NCBI GenBank assembly: GCA_009869945.1
Contig: WIXG01000168.1
Location: 62,001 to 126,000 of the forward strand
Source: Mesaphorura yosii
Lineage: Eukaryota; Arthropoda; Collembola; Poduromorpha; Tullbergiidae
Direction of reading: 5' to 3'
DNA length: 64,000 nucleotides
Shown here piece after piece: positions 46,024 to 58,600 of this stretch. Within the stretch, counting starts at the first letter, position 1; every line of letters starts with the position of its first letter. The translations under genes and the position numbers were made by a program. The notes under the pieces are model-generated. The model saw only the letters and a list, made by a program, of their open reading frames with translations. It did no database searches and was not told where the DNA came from.

Positions 46024-47962
46024 ATGATGGCCAGATTTAGTAAGTTCATAACTCAGATCCAGTAATCATTGTTTGCTTTACTAGATAGAAAACTGGATTA
46101 ATAATAACTTTTGACTTCACCTTGCAGCAATTTGTTTAGCTGGACTTCTTGCATTGGCACTCAGCCTCGCTCACGTCGACGCTGCAGCCAAATTAGGTAA
46201 ACCCGGACGATTTCCCCGATCTTTCGGGAATACAGTACAGAATGGCATAACGTAATTCATTCAGGCGTTTGCTTTTTTAGAAACGTACAATGTGGACAGA
46301 AGCGAAAAAATCTTCGTTTCGGGTTTGAGCAGTGGTGGAGCGTTCGCCATGCAATTTCACGTGGCTTTCAGTTCTGAAATTGCTGGGGCCGGCATCTACG
46401 CAGGAAGTATGTCACAAAATAACGCACTTGGTTCATTGAGTTCTTTACCTGTTCTTTGCGATTAATTTTATTACGCCCGAATTCTAGTTCCATACGCGTG
46501 TGCCAAGGGAGGACTCATATCGACGACGACTTGCATGAACAGCCCTGGAACTGTAAACGCCAACAATCTCATCTCCGAGATCAACAGTCAAGCGAGCGCT
46601 TCGAGAATTGATCCAGTTTCCAACTTGAGTGGAGATAAGGTCTTCATCTACCACGGCTCCAGGGTAAAACAATAGACAAGAGTTATGCGTGGAATGCAGA
46701 TTTGAGTCCGCTAGTAATAAGTATTTTCTTCTTTCTAGGACTCAACTGTGGGTCCAGGTAATGCATCATGCATAGCGTCATACACGTCATTAGCATTTCA
46801 GTTGGCGTCAGCTTAAATTGCCCGTTTGCCTTTTAGCATCTGCTGGCAAAGTCAAAGATGTCTATGAAGCGTTTGGAGTGGACATTCAAAGCAAGCTTGA
46901 TATTGCAGGCGCGCATGGTTTTGTAAGTGAAATGAAGTTGGTAATGTTGAGAGAATTATGATTGCGATGATCTCTTTTTCCCGTCACTAGCCGACAAACT
47001 TTTATGGAGCTGCCTGCAGTTCATCAAGCGCTATGACTCAATACATCAACAACTGCGACTATCACGGCGCGTTCCACGGCCTAAACTACTTGTACGATGG
47101 GCAACTGATCGAACCAACCGGCACCGTGCCGCTTAATGGAGTGTTTAGCACCTTTGACCAGAGCGAGTTCAGAGGCGGCAATAGCATGGATCCGGACGGC
47201 TACATTTATGTGCCTTCCGGCTGCGTTGACAAGACAAGAAAATGCAGGTTCCACATTTCGGTTCATGGATGCCAACAGAGCAAGTACGTCGTGCAGAAAG
47301 AGGAAATCGTGTTTCCGTCGATGGGTCAATTCTTAACATACATTTCTGCGTTGTAGGAGCACAATTTCAGATGTTTACGCTAAAAAGACGGGATATTTGG
47401 AAGTGGCTGAGTTGAATAACATCATTGTCATCTTCCCACAAGCTAAAGCAAACATTTTGGGAGGAAATCCAAAGTGAGCCTTCAATGATAAATTTTTCTC
47501 GCATGTATGAGATTTCTAACATGGAAGACATCTGTTCGCAGTGCATGCTGGGACTGGTGGGGTTACGAAAACGCCAACTTCCTTAACAAGAACGGCAATC
47601 AAATGAGTGCGATCCACCAGATGCTGGTTCGAGTGGCGAAGTGCGATGGGGCAGACTCATGCTACGACGGAAACGAACCAGAGCCAGATCCAACAACGAC
47701 CGTCACACCGCCACCAACCACCACAAGCTCGCCTGGACGTTGCCAGCCAAACGAAGTCACCTTCCACGAGTTCCCTGGCCTGTGTCAGTACTACACGATG
47801 TGCGCATGCTCGAGTGAAGTGCTGTTGCAGTGCGCTCCCGGACTCTATTTCGACCCGACCATCAACAACTGCAATTTCCAGCAACTGGTCAATTGCGAGA
47901 ACACGGCTGACGTCAATTCCATCCCTCAGCACTTGAAGTTGAAGCGTCTGTCACACAAATGA
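46024..47962 (+). CDS. Secreted PHB-depolymerase-like esterase fused to a CBM14 chitin-binding domain
   Basis: Serine esterase of the polyhydroxybutyrate depolymerase/feruloyl esterase kind. Exons: 46024-46039, 46128-46196, 46281-46406, 46488-46663, 46739-46757, 46837-46922, 46991-47283, 47357-47473, 47542-47962; 1323 bases, 440 residues. Signal peptide 1 to about 25. The lipase box is GLSSG with nucleophile Ser45; Asp130 is in YHGSRDSTVGP and His162 in GAHGFPTNFYG. Downstream come [13 protein letters not shown] (oxyanion region) and ACWDWWGY, both hallmarks of PHB depolymerases. Ser before the HGC motif, with gaps of 85 and 32 residues to Asp and His, fits the circularly permuted (type 2) catalytic domain, where the fungal enzyme has Ser39, Asp121, His155 (from memory). 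After a Pro/Thr linker comes a cysteine-rich CBM14 (about 371-424). The natural substrate is unknown; aryl or polyester bonds in chitin-bearing material are possible. Confidence 0.9.
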
Positions 47963-47979
47963 AAGGTGTAGCGACCAGG

Positions 47980-47985
47980 AATAAA
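47980..47985 (+). terminator. Poly(A) signal of the esterase gene
   Basis: AATAAA 17 bases after the esterase stop codon. Close but workable for a short 3' UTR. Confidence 0.55.
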
Positions 47986-49684
47986 AGCGTAGTACAATTT
48001 TAGTGTTCCTTCTGCATGCAACCACTTGAAAAACTTGCGCAGTTAATTTCGTATGACAATTGTGATTCGTTGTGATTTGCGAATTCCCTGAGACCTAAAC
48101 ATGAACCTAACAAGTGTTAATTAAAATTCCCATCGTTCGACGCACAGATTGAAGTTGCTCACCCTTGCAAGTGCTGATAAATCACGGGACACTGATTGCC
48201 AGAGCTAACAAGAAATCAACACGTACGACACCACGAGAAAAACTCAAAAAATAGTAGAGAACGCAGTCATGAATCAGCTCGTACATATTATTCAAGATAA
48301 AATTCCACTATAATTTATAGTTTAAGGTCATGCTTTTATTGTTACTGTTATTCTAATACGCTAATTAGAATAGAAGATCGATGAATAAATAAATAATTCT
48401 CATTTCGTTAGGAAGGAAGTGAGGTTATTGTGCAGTTGTGTTTCATGTAAGTGCTCCTGTTTTCTCAAATGTTCCCAGTGCAATCGTATGTACAATAGTA
48501 GAATAGTTTAACGTTTGCAATAAAAATCTACCGCTATCATCAAATTCTGGCACACTTGCTGATTTAGGCACAAAATTCTAGCAACGCTAATTGTCTCTAT
48601 GCTCTATCACTAAGCTTAGTGCAAATTGCAACCTGACGGAGTCGTGACTTTGTTTTTGTGGTACGCAATGTCTAATTTCTAGGAATAGAGTCCAAATTGC
48701 ACATCTTTTCAATCAGAGTTTAGTGTTTCAATTTAGTGTTTGTATTGTAGCATCAGCACCAAGTAATCTACGCCTTTTCAATCCACTTCTAGAACTACAA
48801 CTGCTAAAAGAAAAACGCAAAGCCGTTAAAACAACACTTGAAATAAATAAGATTCTCAAGGCTCAAGAGCAAGTCCGAGAACAATTGACAAGTAAAAGAA
48901 AGCAAGTAAATCGTTACCGGTACTCAATCGAAATCTCTCTTAAAGGCCTTTGTCGTCACTGCAGTTCGCATTTCGCATATGGCACAGAAATTACATTGTG
49001 AAGTCATTGTTAGGCAACAGAACAACAATTGAACCCAAGCGAGTCCATGAAGTCCAATTTTGTCAAGACCGCATAAATAACGTTAGGGTAAAGGTTAGTA
49101 AGAGTTCATAAGCCTTAAAGTACCATTCGCTTAGTCGATTAGTTATTCAAAGTGTTCACTGGTTGAATACTTACAATTAATATGTTATCATTCAATCCGC
49201 TTTCTTGTAGTTTAAAGTTTTTGTTGTGAAAAACATTAAATATTACAAGACACGGAGTTCTTTATCACTAGTCTTTATCATTAGGCTACAAGTTAGCTTA
49301 ATCTAGGTAACATGTTGAAAAAAGAAGAGGCAAACTAACCACTTGTAGCTTAAGTAGCAAAGTCATCAATTTACTCTGGAGTCATAATGTCAGTAGTTCG
49401 TTTTACGAATAAACTCTGTGTAACAATTTCGCAGTTATGGACCACACAATGAATACTCTTTTCGTTCCATGGCTCACAATTCATTTAGGCTATCAACAGT
49501 ACAGTAATACAAAAAGGCGTTGTTAGAAGGCATTTAAAAGTTCGAAATCTTAGTTCATGTTTCCCGTATTCAAGAATTGTACACGCGCAAGACGCTACTA
49601 TAAAACAACAATAATTACCTAGATTCTAAAAAGGCCAAAATTCATGCATCCAAGTTAATTATAGTTTCAAACTTGAAACTTTAG
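47986..49684. other. Intergenic region between esterase and talin
   Basis: About 1.7 kb between two convergent genes, AT-rich. It holds the talin 3' UTR on the right and one exon-like plus-strand stretch at 48751-48905 (listed separately). Otherwise nothing recognised. Confidence 0.4.
48751..48905 (+). CDS. Possible exon of an unrecognised small coiled-coil protein
   Basis: This stretch is bounded by an acceptor (TTGTATTGTAG) and a donor (CAA then gtaaat), and is open in a phase that suits both. It encodes about 51 residues with a charged helical pattern (LLELQLLKEKRKAVKTTLEI, then ILKAQEQVREQLTSKRKQ), typical of coiled coil. A further AG at 48962 (CACTGCAG) could join it in phase to an open stretch of about 48 codons ending near 49110. 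No start exon was found and no family recognised. It may be a small gene or chance. Confidence 0.3.
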
Positions 49685-52600
49685 TTAAGTAAATTTACTG
49701 CTACTTTCTTGTGAACTACTTTCCTGCTTTTGTTGAAATATTTTCCTGGTTGATGTAACTTTCGAGCTTGACGACGATTGTTGTTCCTGAAATATTCTCT
49801 TGAGCGAAATGCTTCCGTCAGGCCCGGTGGTCTCAATGACCTGCTCGTTCCGTATCGGGCCAGAGTCCCACTGTGTTGAATATTCCTGAGAAAAGGAAGA
49901 GCCTGATTGTGTATCCTCTTGACCATACGCTCTTGTCGACGATCCACCACCGAAGGTGGAAAGTTTTCCTGGCGTTGGGATTGGCTGACGCTGACTTGGA
50001 GTTGAAGAGGAAGTTGACGAAGGAACAAAAGGTTTTGGCGCGGGAGTTGGCAAAAATTCCGATGGTTTCATGAATGTTTTCGCTGTTGGGGTAGAAGCGG
50101 CTGATGACGGAGTCGAGTAGAGCTCACCGGACTGTCTTGGTCTTGAGTACAGTTCATCAGGTTGTTCCTGCTTAATTACGTTGTTGTTGTACGGTGGTTG
50201 CTGGTGAAACGAACGAGAAGGCGGCGGTGGCGGCGCTTCACTCTTTCGGTAAGGAACAGAAGAATCATACGAAACTGTACTTAAAGGGGATGTATTGTTG
50301 AGCTTTCGGTCAATGGAACCGGGTTTAGGAGAAAGCGCAGGCTTCGGTGGAGGCACAGGAATATATTTTTGAGGCAACGGTGGGACGGCAGGAGGTTGCT
50401 GTTGCTGTCTCATCATTTGAAATGAATTTGTGGCAGTATTAATTCTATCCGCTGAAGATTCCAACAACGTGTCCAATCTGGATCCATCATGACTCATTTC
50501 AAACTCGACTTCATCGTCCGGATACCCGCCACCTCCAGCTTTGTCCTGGTACTTTGCCTTGTGGATTACTGCGAGTCTGTGACGCGCTTCTTCCAGTTCC
50601 CGCTGTAACTCAAGTAAAGTTGCATATTTTAGAAGACAGCTAATGTAATACACGAATGCCAATGAATGAGCCCGCTCACCTCAATTCGAAGTACATCAGC
50701 TCTTGCGTTAATCACTTGAGCAATTCCACCAACCATCCTTTTGTTGAGAACGAGTTGACGCTCTTCTTCTTGTGATAAGGCTTGTTGTGCAGCCCTGACA
50801 AGGTTGTCAGTGGCACGTTTCACAGCGTTGCCAGCAGCCTGAAACATAAAAATCTCATTGAAGAAACATGCTACCAATAACTACTTTATGGTATATGCAT
50901 CTTATTAACCTGTAACCGTCTAGTGGCATCACTGTCCGGAGACGCTTTCACTTTGCAGGCCACAAGAAGTTGAGCAGTGGCCGCGGCTACCTGCTTTGAT
51001 GCCGAAATGAGCCTGAAATGAAAGGAACTCGCTTAGTCACAGGTTGGTAACAAGATTTTATTCAATGATGCAGGATGCAACTTACTTTTCTTCAGTAGAA
51101 TGACCTTGTACCAGAGAATTTGCGGCTTCCACAAGCTGTAAGGAAATAGACAGACTGTTACTGACTCGCTAAATATGACATGAAAGCCTTATCAAGTTCT
51201 TATGAAATTCTTACGCTGTGAGTTGCGGCTGCTACCATCTGAAACCAATAAAAAAAAACTAGTTGCAATCTTCCACGCAAACACTGTTATGTCTTCTTTT
51301 ACCTGAGCAGCAGAAACAAGTCCTTCGGACCATTGACCCTCATCCGAATCGGAGGCTGTTCTCTTGCTTAAGCGCCCGCTGTCAACAAGTTCTCGCTGGG
51401 CCGCTGATGCAGCCTTGACCAGTGCACTCGTTGCAGCCGCGATTGACTTTGCAGCCTCGAGGATCATCTCATCGAAATTGAGGGACTCATCAGCCTCCTA
51501 CGTTAAGAGGAAAATGCATTAGCAAGCAGTTCACTAAAGCCCAACGATAATGAATCTGAAGAAAAAGTAATGTCCCGGCTCCATTACGTTCTCCACATCG
51601 CAGACGTTTGATGATTGGGCCGTCCCGCAGTATTAATATGTTTGTATTCCGGTTGAGTTGAACACAACCAAGAATATCAAACATATCTTACTGCAGGTGG
51701 CATTGATGAATGCTGATATTTTCAGTAGACCCGAGCTGCCCGTTATGCTGGTAGATGCCAGTTGGAACCTATTTTCGCTCATACCGGTGAGAAATTATGA
51801 ATTACCTTGACAGATCGTCTTGGTCTCAACTTCTCAAGCTTCTTCGCCGCAGCATCAATTGAGTTTGCAGCTAGAAAGCAAGTGAGTGGTGGTCAGTTGC
51901 ATTCCTGGTGTGCCAAGTTATAAAAAAAACTCTAAATTTACGCTTACCTCCCAGCAACTCGTTTTCAGCAATGACAGCAGGATCGTCCGGATCTTCAAAG
52001 TCACTTCCTGCAAGAACCATTCAAGATGAATAAATTAAAGTTGCACGCAGCACGCAGAATTTAAATGAGATGCCAGGGTTAGGAAAGGCTGCATGCTGGA
52101 CTGTACTCCAGAAATCATGAAATCAGTTAGAACGTGCAGCAAAGTTGTTGCGTAAGCTAAAAGTTAAAGCAAGGTCAAGGCCACGGTGACGAGCATTGAG
52201 CATATCATTACAATTGACTCGTTGTCAATACCGTTAAAGTTCAAGACACCGAAAAGACCGGAAGTGAAATTCGGAAATTCTAACTACGACGAGACCAGAA
52301 AGAGACCAAACCACTTTACGATAATGTAATTAATGCTTCATTACACTGAATGACAAACCTTGTGAGTTCGACTTGGTACGAAGTGACTGGCCAAACAACG
52401 GATTTGCTGACAGTTGATTTTGAACAACTGTTTTAAAATTTAGTTTACAAATCAGTTTCGTGTGCGTGAAGTAGTTCCAATAAATGACAATTTTGGCAGG
52501 GCAGAAAAACAAAAATTCAGACAACACATGAGTGATATTAAAAAAACGTCACGCAAAACGGATCTGGCATCTTGCTAGACTCATAGCTATTGTGTAAGTT

Positions 52601-55600
52601 ACTGCTCTAAAGTGCGATTTATCATGTGAGAAATACGAAAACTCGTACTTCTTGTGTTAAGAAATAAATTCTGTAAAAATCTGACTCTGTTAATTGAAAT
52701 CTGAGCTAGACTATGAGCTAACTTACATTTGCATTGCACGCGCATACCTTTCATGAGTTGGCCAACAGCGACGAGCTCGGTGACAGCCGTCGCGATCTCG
52801 CGTGAACTGTTGGACAGCAGGTTTTTGCTGTCGCTTCCAGGATGGTCCACAGCTTGCAGAACCACTTGGAGAAGTTCGCGGTAGAAAACAGCGACCTGTC
52901 TCGCGGCTGTAAGCAAACGTTCTCGGAGGTCTCCTTCCACGCCGAGTGCAGCGGACTTCGAGACGGTGAGCAAATCGGATATGGCTTTTCTTCCCATGTT
53001 CGCGGCAACAATGACATCATCCTGCCGGCAGCTGGAACCAGCAGCCACCGCCTTTGCAGTCGCAGTTGTTACGGGCTTTGTCACTCGAACCAACTCTTCA
53101 GCAGTTGCAGGTCGTCCTCTTGGTATTTCAGGCGAATCGAATGCCTGCGATTCGGGAATGTTATTTATAAGAGATTGGTATCATGAGAATCTTTTCTCAG
53201 TCCGAGTTAATACTCACCCTGATTTCCTGCCCGATTGCCTCGATCGTTGCCTCCAGCGCCCTTGTTCCTCGGGTGTGTTCATCCTCAACAGCTTTCACCG
53301 TTTTCAGCAAAGACGTAACATTCGTCACCATGATCTGTGAAACACAAACAAACGGCCGCATGAATCAGTTCAACATAATTTTGTACACAGCACAACTTGT
53401 CTAGTCTACACATCAATGGTTAGTCATTCCTATTTGTTAGATGGTTAGGTTGCATTTGTCGTGCTTCAGAACTTAAAACTAGGACTAATTGTGTTCATTC
53501 ATTCAAGTTTTGAAGAACGCAGATTACATATACAATTCGAAGCGTTCGCATTCAACGCCTGGCTGAACTGAGACAAGTTCATTCACTCAGTCGATGAGAA
53601 TTTGGATCAATCATAATTAGTAGTGTGAGAGTAGTCACTTCTCTACGAATAAACGAATTCGTCAAAGATCAGAACTATTCTGATTCATCATTCATCTTTA
53701 AACAACGATGCCACAGACTCCACAACATCGATAGTATTAAAATCTACTTAACTACTCAAAAGTAACACGGTGTGTTAGAGAGATCGGTTAGACAAAAAGG
53801 ACTCACGTCAGACACCAAGATCAAGATCTATTCTTTCATCAGTTTGTCTAGAAAGAAGTGTTTGAGGCTACCTTACCTTCTGATTCTAGAAAGAAGAGAG
53901 ACTGCTACATCTCATCAAAAATAATTGACCTACACGAGTGCTTTTGCTAAACAGATTACATGCTAAGGATTTATTGCTCCAAAGAAAAGAAAAATAAGTC
54001 AATTTCTAACAAATGTCAATGCTTTTCTGATATGATAATGACGATTAAGTTCGGAAATCAAAAACAGCGACAAGAAAGACAAACTAAAGTGAAAGCTAAC
54101 AGTTTCAAGAATTATCGAAAGAAAAAGACTGTAAACTTGGGAAAGGTTATAACGAATATTCAAACTGGCAGTGCCACTTCTATTCTACTATAAGGTTCCA
54201 ATCCTAATTGCCTGCCGAGAATCCAGTAAAACATTCGAAAGAACGAAAGATTGCTAATGTGCTAGTAATCATTTGTTGGAGTCCGTGGCATCAACAGGCG
54301 GATTGTGTTGTGCAATATTGTCTTCATCTCCCGGAGGAGAGGAGATGACAGTCGATTCGATATGCTGGTTTGAGTTCGGCTCCGCAGCCTCTGCACTTTC
54401 GTTTGTCGTCGAAATATCGACATCTGCGCCAGAAACCTCCTCAAGTTGTGATTGCTCCTGTGACTCCTCCACACAACACAACACACTCAACTTCAGCTAC
54501 TTATCATCATTTTAGAATCATTGACATTACGAAATCAAATCATTAAAGAGCAAGGACGATTAGTCGTGAAACCAAAATGAGTTCTCAATTCCAACTTTCA
54601 ACTCGAACTAGTTCAAATATGGTTTGTTTCATGCTTCCTTCAAAATTTTCCTGCAGCTGGGTTTAATTTTAATGGCAAACATGGTTAGAAACGTGGTTTG
54701 GACGGGTACAGATTCAAAAGTCATCAATGATAGGAACAAAGACCGCTAAACTAGCCACTCTAAGAGTTTAGCATGTTTTAAGCCACTTCTGTCTTAATTC
54801 ACTTGAAACCAAACTAAAACTGTCTCAGAAGCGTATATCTATTGACTATTCTAGCTTGTCTAAGATTTCTAGCTAGCGTGGAATGAAAACGTTTAGTGGA
54901 CGCGAAGGGGGTGCGATTTAATGAAATGATTACCTTGGCCGACTCCTTCAGCGCCATCATCGAGGGATCGTTGGATCCTTTCCCGGCAGCCGACTTGGTT
55001 GAATGAATGAGGTCATACAAAGAGCCCGCAACATCTCTAACCGAATTGATTAGCATCACTTGTGACTCGGGGTTGTTGGAGCCCAGGCTCGCCGCACCGA
55101 ATTTGACAGCCTCCGCGAGTTGGATAATTGTGGCGACCGCATTTTGTGCGCTTGCTGCCAATTGCTCTTGTGTGGATGCAGCGCCTAATAAATTGGTTTG
55201 AAAGAAGAAACATATGATTTCGTTGTCGAAGTTAACCCGAAGGAGTCTGACCTGGAAGCAACCATGGAAAAGCTCAAAATTCTTACCAGTTACAAGTTTC
55301 TTGGTGTCTTCCACCAGGGCCTTGGCTGTTTTCAAAATATTTTCTCGGTGGTCAGCAAATGTTTCTTCACCCTCCGCATGCAGAGTTCCTGAGGTTGCAA
55401 ACATGATTGTTGTATCCAAGTCCCCGATAATGCCAGAAACTGTTGATGCAGCGTTGATGCATGCCTGAGTTCCTCGGGATCCTGGTTTTGTAGCAAAACG
55501 CTTTTTAGAACAAGAGTTGGCTTGCTTTTCTGGTTTGATTAGAACACAAGAAGCTTACCAGCTTGAAGTGCAGCCAAAATGTCCGACACCTTGTCCGAGA

Positions 55601-58600
55601 CAACTCGGTTGGAATCCGCGAGATCTCTTTGTGCGAAAGCGTCATGAGGTGCGAACTGAACCGCTCCGCCATGTCTAACGAGGTCAATACAAGCTCTTCC
55701 CAATTCTTGCACACCGCAACGAATTCTTATCCCAATGTCCTGGCTGATTGTCGTCGAGACGGCTCCCCTCGCGTCGTTTGCAAGTTGAATGTAATGATGC
55801 GATATTTCTGACGAGAGTGCTGGTATTTGGTTCGGGTCCGTTGTTGACTTGAAAACCATCTCTTGCGAAAGACGGGCGATTTCCTTCGCCGAGTTTACCA
55901 TCCTGCTCTGGTAGTCAACATATCCCTCACTTCCGGCTCCGAAATTGCCTGCCTGATCCAGTTTTACCATTGAGGCACCAATCGACTCTGTGATTGAAGC
56001 AACGTGACCTCCTACTCCAGACGAAATTCGTTCAAGTGACTGCTTCAGATCGTCGAGGCCTTCTTGGAAGCACTACAAGGAAACACATACATGTTGCCAT
56101 ATATTCCTCACACTTTAAAATGGCAATGATCAACGAAACAGCTTACCTGAGAACTCAAGTCGAGTTCTGGGTGGAGTGAAGTAGCCTTTGGATTTCCGCC
56201 AGATTCTTTCGCAGCACATACAAATTGAACAGCGCTCTCAAGCACTGTGCGAGAACGTTCCAGGATATTCACTTGCTCTTTGGTTTCAACAATGTTGGAA
56301 GACACTCCAATTATGTTCGACACCAATGATTCAATGATGGTCGCCATTGAAGTTACATGATGCCCTAGGTTCTCTGCTTGGGATTTTCCAGCGTGACAAA
56401 TTGGATCAATGTGTTCTTCAGCAAGTCTCAATGCGGTTTCGGCGTTTTGAACAAATCCCTGAAGAGTGTTGTCTTTCCGAGCAGGCAAGTTTTGTGAAAC
56501 TGCTGACAATGAAGCTTGATTCAGATCGCGCAGCAAATCTTGCAATTTGTTGATGCCAGTTTCGCATTCCCTTTGCCCTGGCGCTTTCTCCCTGCAAATA
56601 GCCAACGAAAAGGCTGTAATAAAGCGTGTACGCATACTTAAGACGATCAAGTCGAATCAAAAGGCGTCACATACCTCAGCGCTGTGACCAATTTCTTGAT
56701 GGCATCAGAAACGTGTTTGCTGTGCTGGGCCAGCTGTTGCCACGTTGGTGGGTCCTTCGGGTTTATGGCCAAAGACTTGGCCGATTGCAACATGCTGCAT
56801 GAACCCTCGATAACGCTTTTGCCGGCTGACACAATGGGCTGCTGTGTGGCTCTACCCTTGGTGCTAATCTTTGCCGATACTGGAGCAAATTCGGGTTGAG
56901 ACGCATATTGCACCAGTGAATTGATTGACCTGACCAAATCACTTGTTGCTTTCACGCAACTTTCTTTCTTTGCGTTTGACTGATCGTGGTCCAGGGCTTT
57001 GATTTCTTTGACTAAGATGGATGTAGCGCTTGCGACTTCTTTCGCCATTTGAACAAACTGCAAATATCAAACACAAACCGCATGCATTAATAGACCGCAC
57101 TTGATCAATAAAATGCTTATTAGATACGACTCTGAAACTAAGTTACCATTCGCTTGGTTGACCCATCGCTTGTTCTTTCGGAGGCGGTACGACAAGCGTT
57201 GCACAAAGCCGATGTGTGCTTGGCAATTGTGGTCGCTGCAGCCAGAATTTGCTGCTGAGTGACTTTGGGATTCGAGAGTGAGTGACATGCAGTTTTGATA
57301 TTTTGCGAGGATTCGTTAATGGCATGAATGTCAACAAGACCTGGTCGGCCAGCGATGGATGTCGAGTCGGCCGCAGCGAGCAAGTACGCGGCTTGAGCTG
57401 AACTTTCAACCAGCCCACAAATTGCGTCGGCAGCAGAATTCACTGAATTGCCAAACTGGTCTAATCTGCCTTCCTTCGCGTAGTTGGCAATGCCAGTCAT
57501 GCTGTCGCCCAGCAGTTTGGATCTGTCAACCACCGCTTGCTGGCAGTCGAAATAGGAAGCATTGCTCAAAGGTTCACTTGGATTCTCAAGCAAAGGTTTC
57601 AAAGCTTGAATTCGTCGGACAGCATTGTCGCACTCCTTTTGTCCAGGAGCAGCAGATGAACACGCGTCAATTAATTGGTTGAGACTGTCGCTCACGGCTC
57701 TGAAATGCGAGGAATTAAACTTAATGGCAGAAAAGAAAATTATAAGCAGCATGCTGGATTTCTGAGTCCTTACCTTGCAGCAGCGTTGAGCTGATTTCTG
57801 ACACCTGGAGCTTCAGAGTTTGTCGACACAGACTTCGCAACGACGAGGAAGTTTGACGTGACTACCGACACTTGGCGCAAAGTGACTATGATCTCTTCTT
57901 GAACCTGCACGTCTTCGTGCAGCGATGCGAGCTGATGACCGGCATTTATTAAGTGAACGGTCTTGGAACTGAATACCTTTGATTCTTGACCAAGTTTTGC
58001 CGGATTTGGTGCAACATTTGTGATTTGGAAGGCCGAATCTGCAACTTCAGTTGACAGCTCCTGAATTTCCGTTTGCAATTGGCCGTAATTCTTCCCAGCA
58101 AAGCCGTTGAAAGCCTGAGCAGACTTTCCTCGTTCAATATTTTCGCTCGCATTTGTGATGCTTTGAATTGCAGAATCGATGTCCTTTTGCCCAGGAATGG
58201 AGTCTCGGACACGATTCAGTGCTTCATGAACATCTCTGGCGAGAGGATTGAGTTCTCTTTCTCTGTACTCTCTGCTTTCTTTGGAGATGATCAGAGTGGA
58301 ACTCTCTCGCAAAAGCGTCCAGCTCCTTTCCAGCACTTCTTCAGTTGCTATTATGACCTGCATCGGCTGGCCTGTGATTGAGGCTACGGCTCTGCCGGCG
58401 GAAGCCAAGTCAGCCAAACCTGATGACATTCCCTGAGCTGAGCTGGTCGCACCTTCCTCATCCGAGATGGCAACTGAATTGACCAATTGGTCCGTGCAGG
58501 TGGATACTTTACGAATGCTGGATGTCAATCTGAGATAAAGATAACACTTCTTGACTTACTATTCAACGATCTACTGAGGAAAAACTTTTCGGAATTTTAC

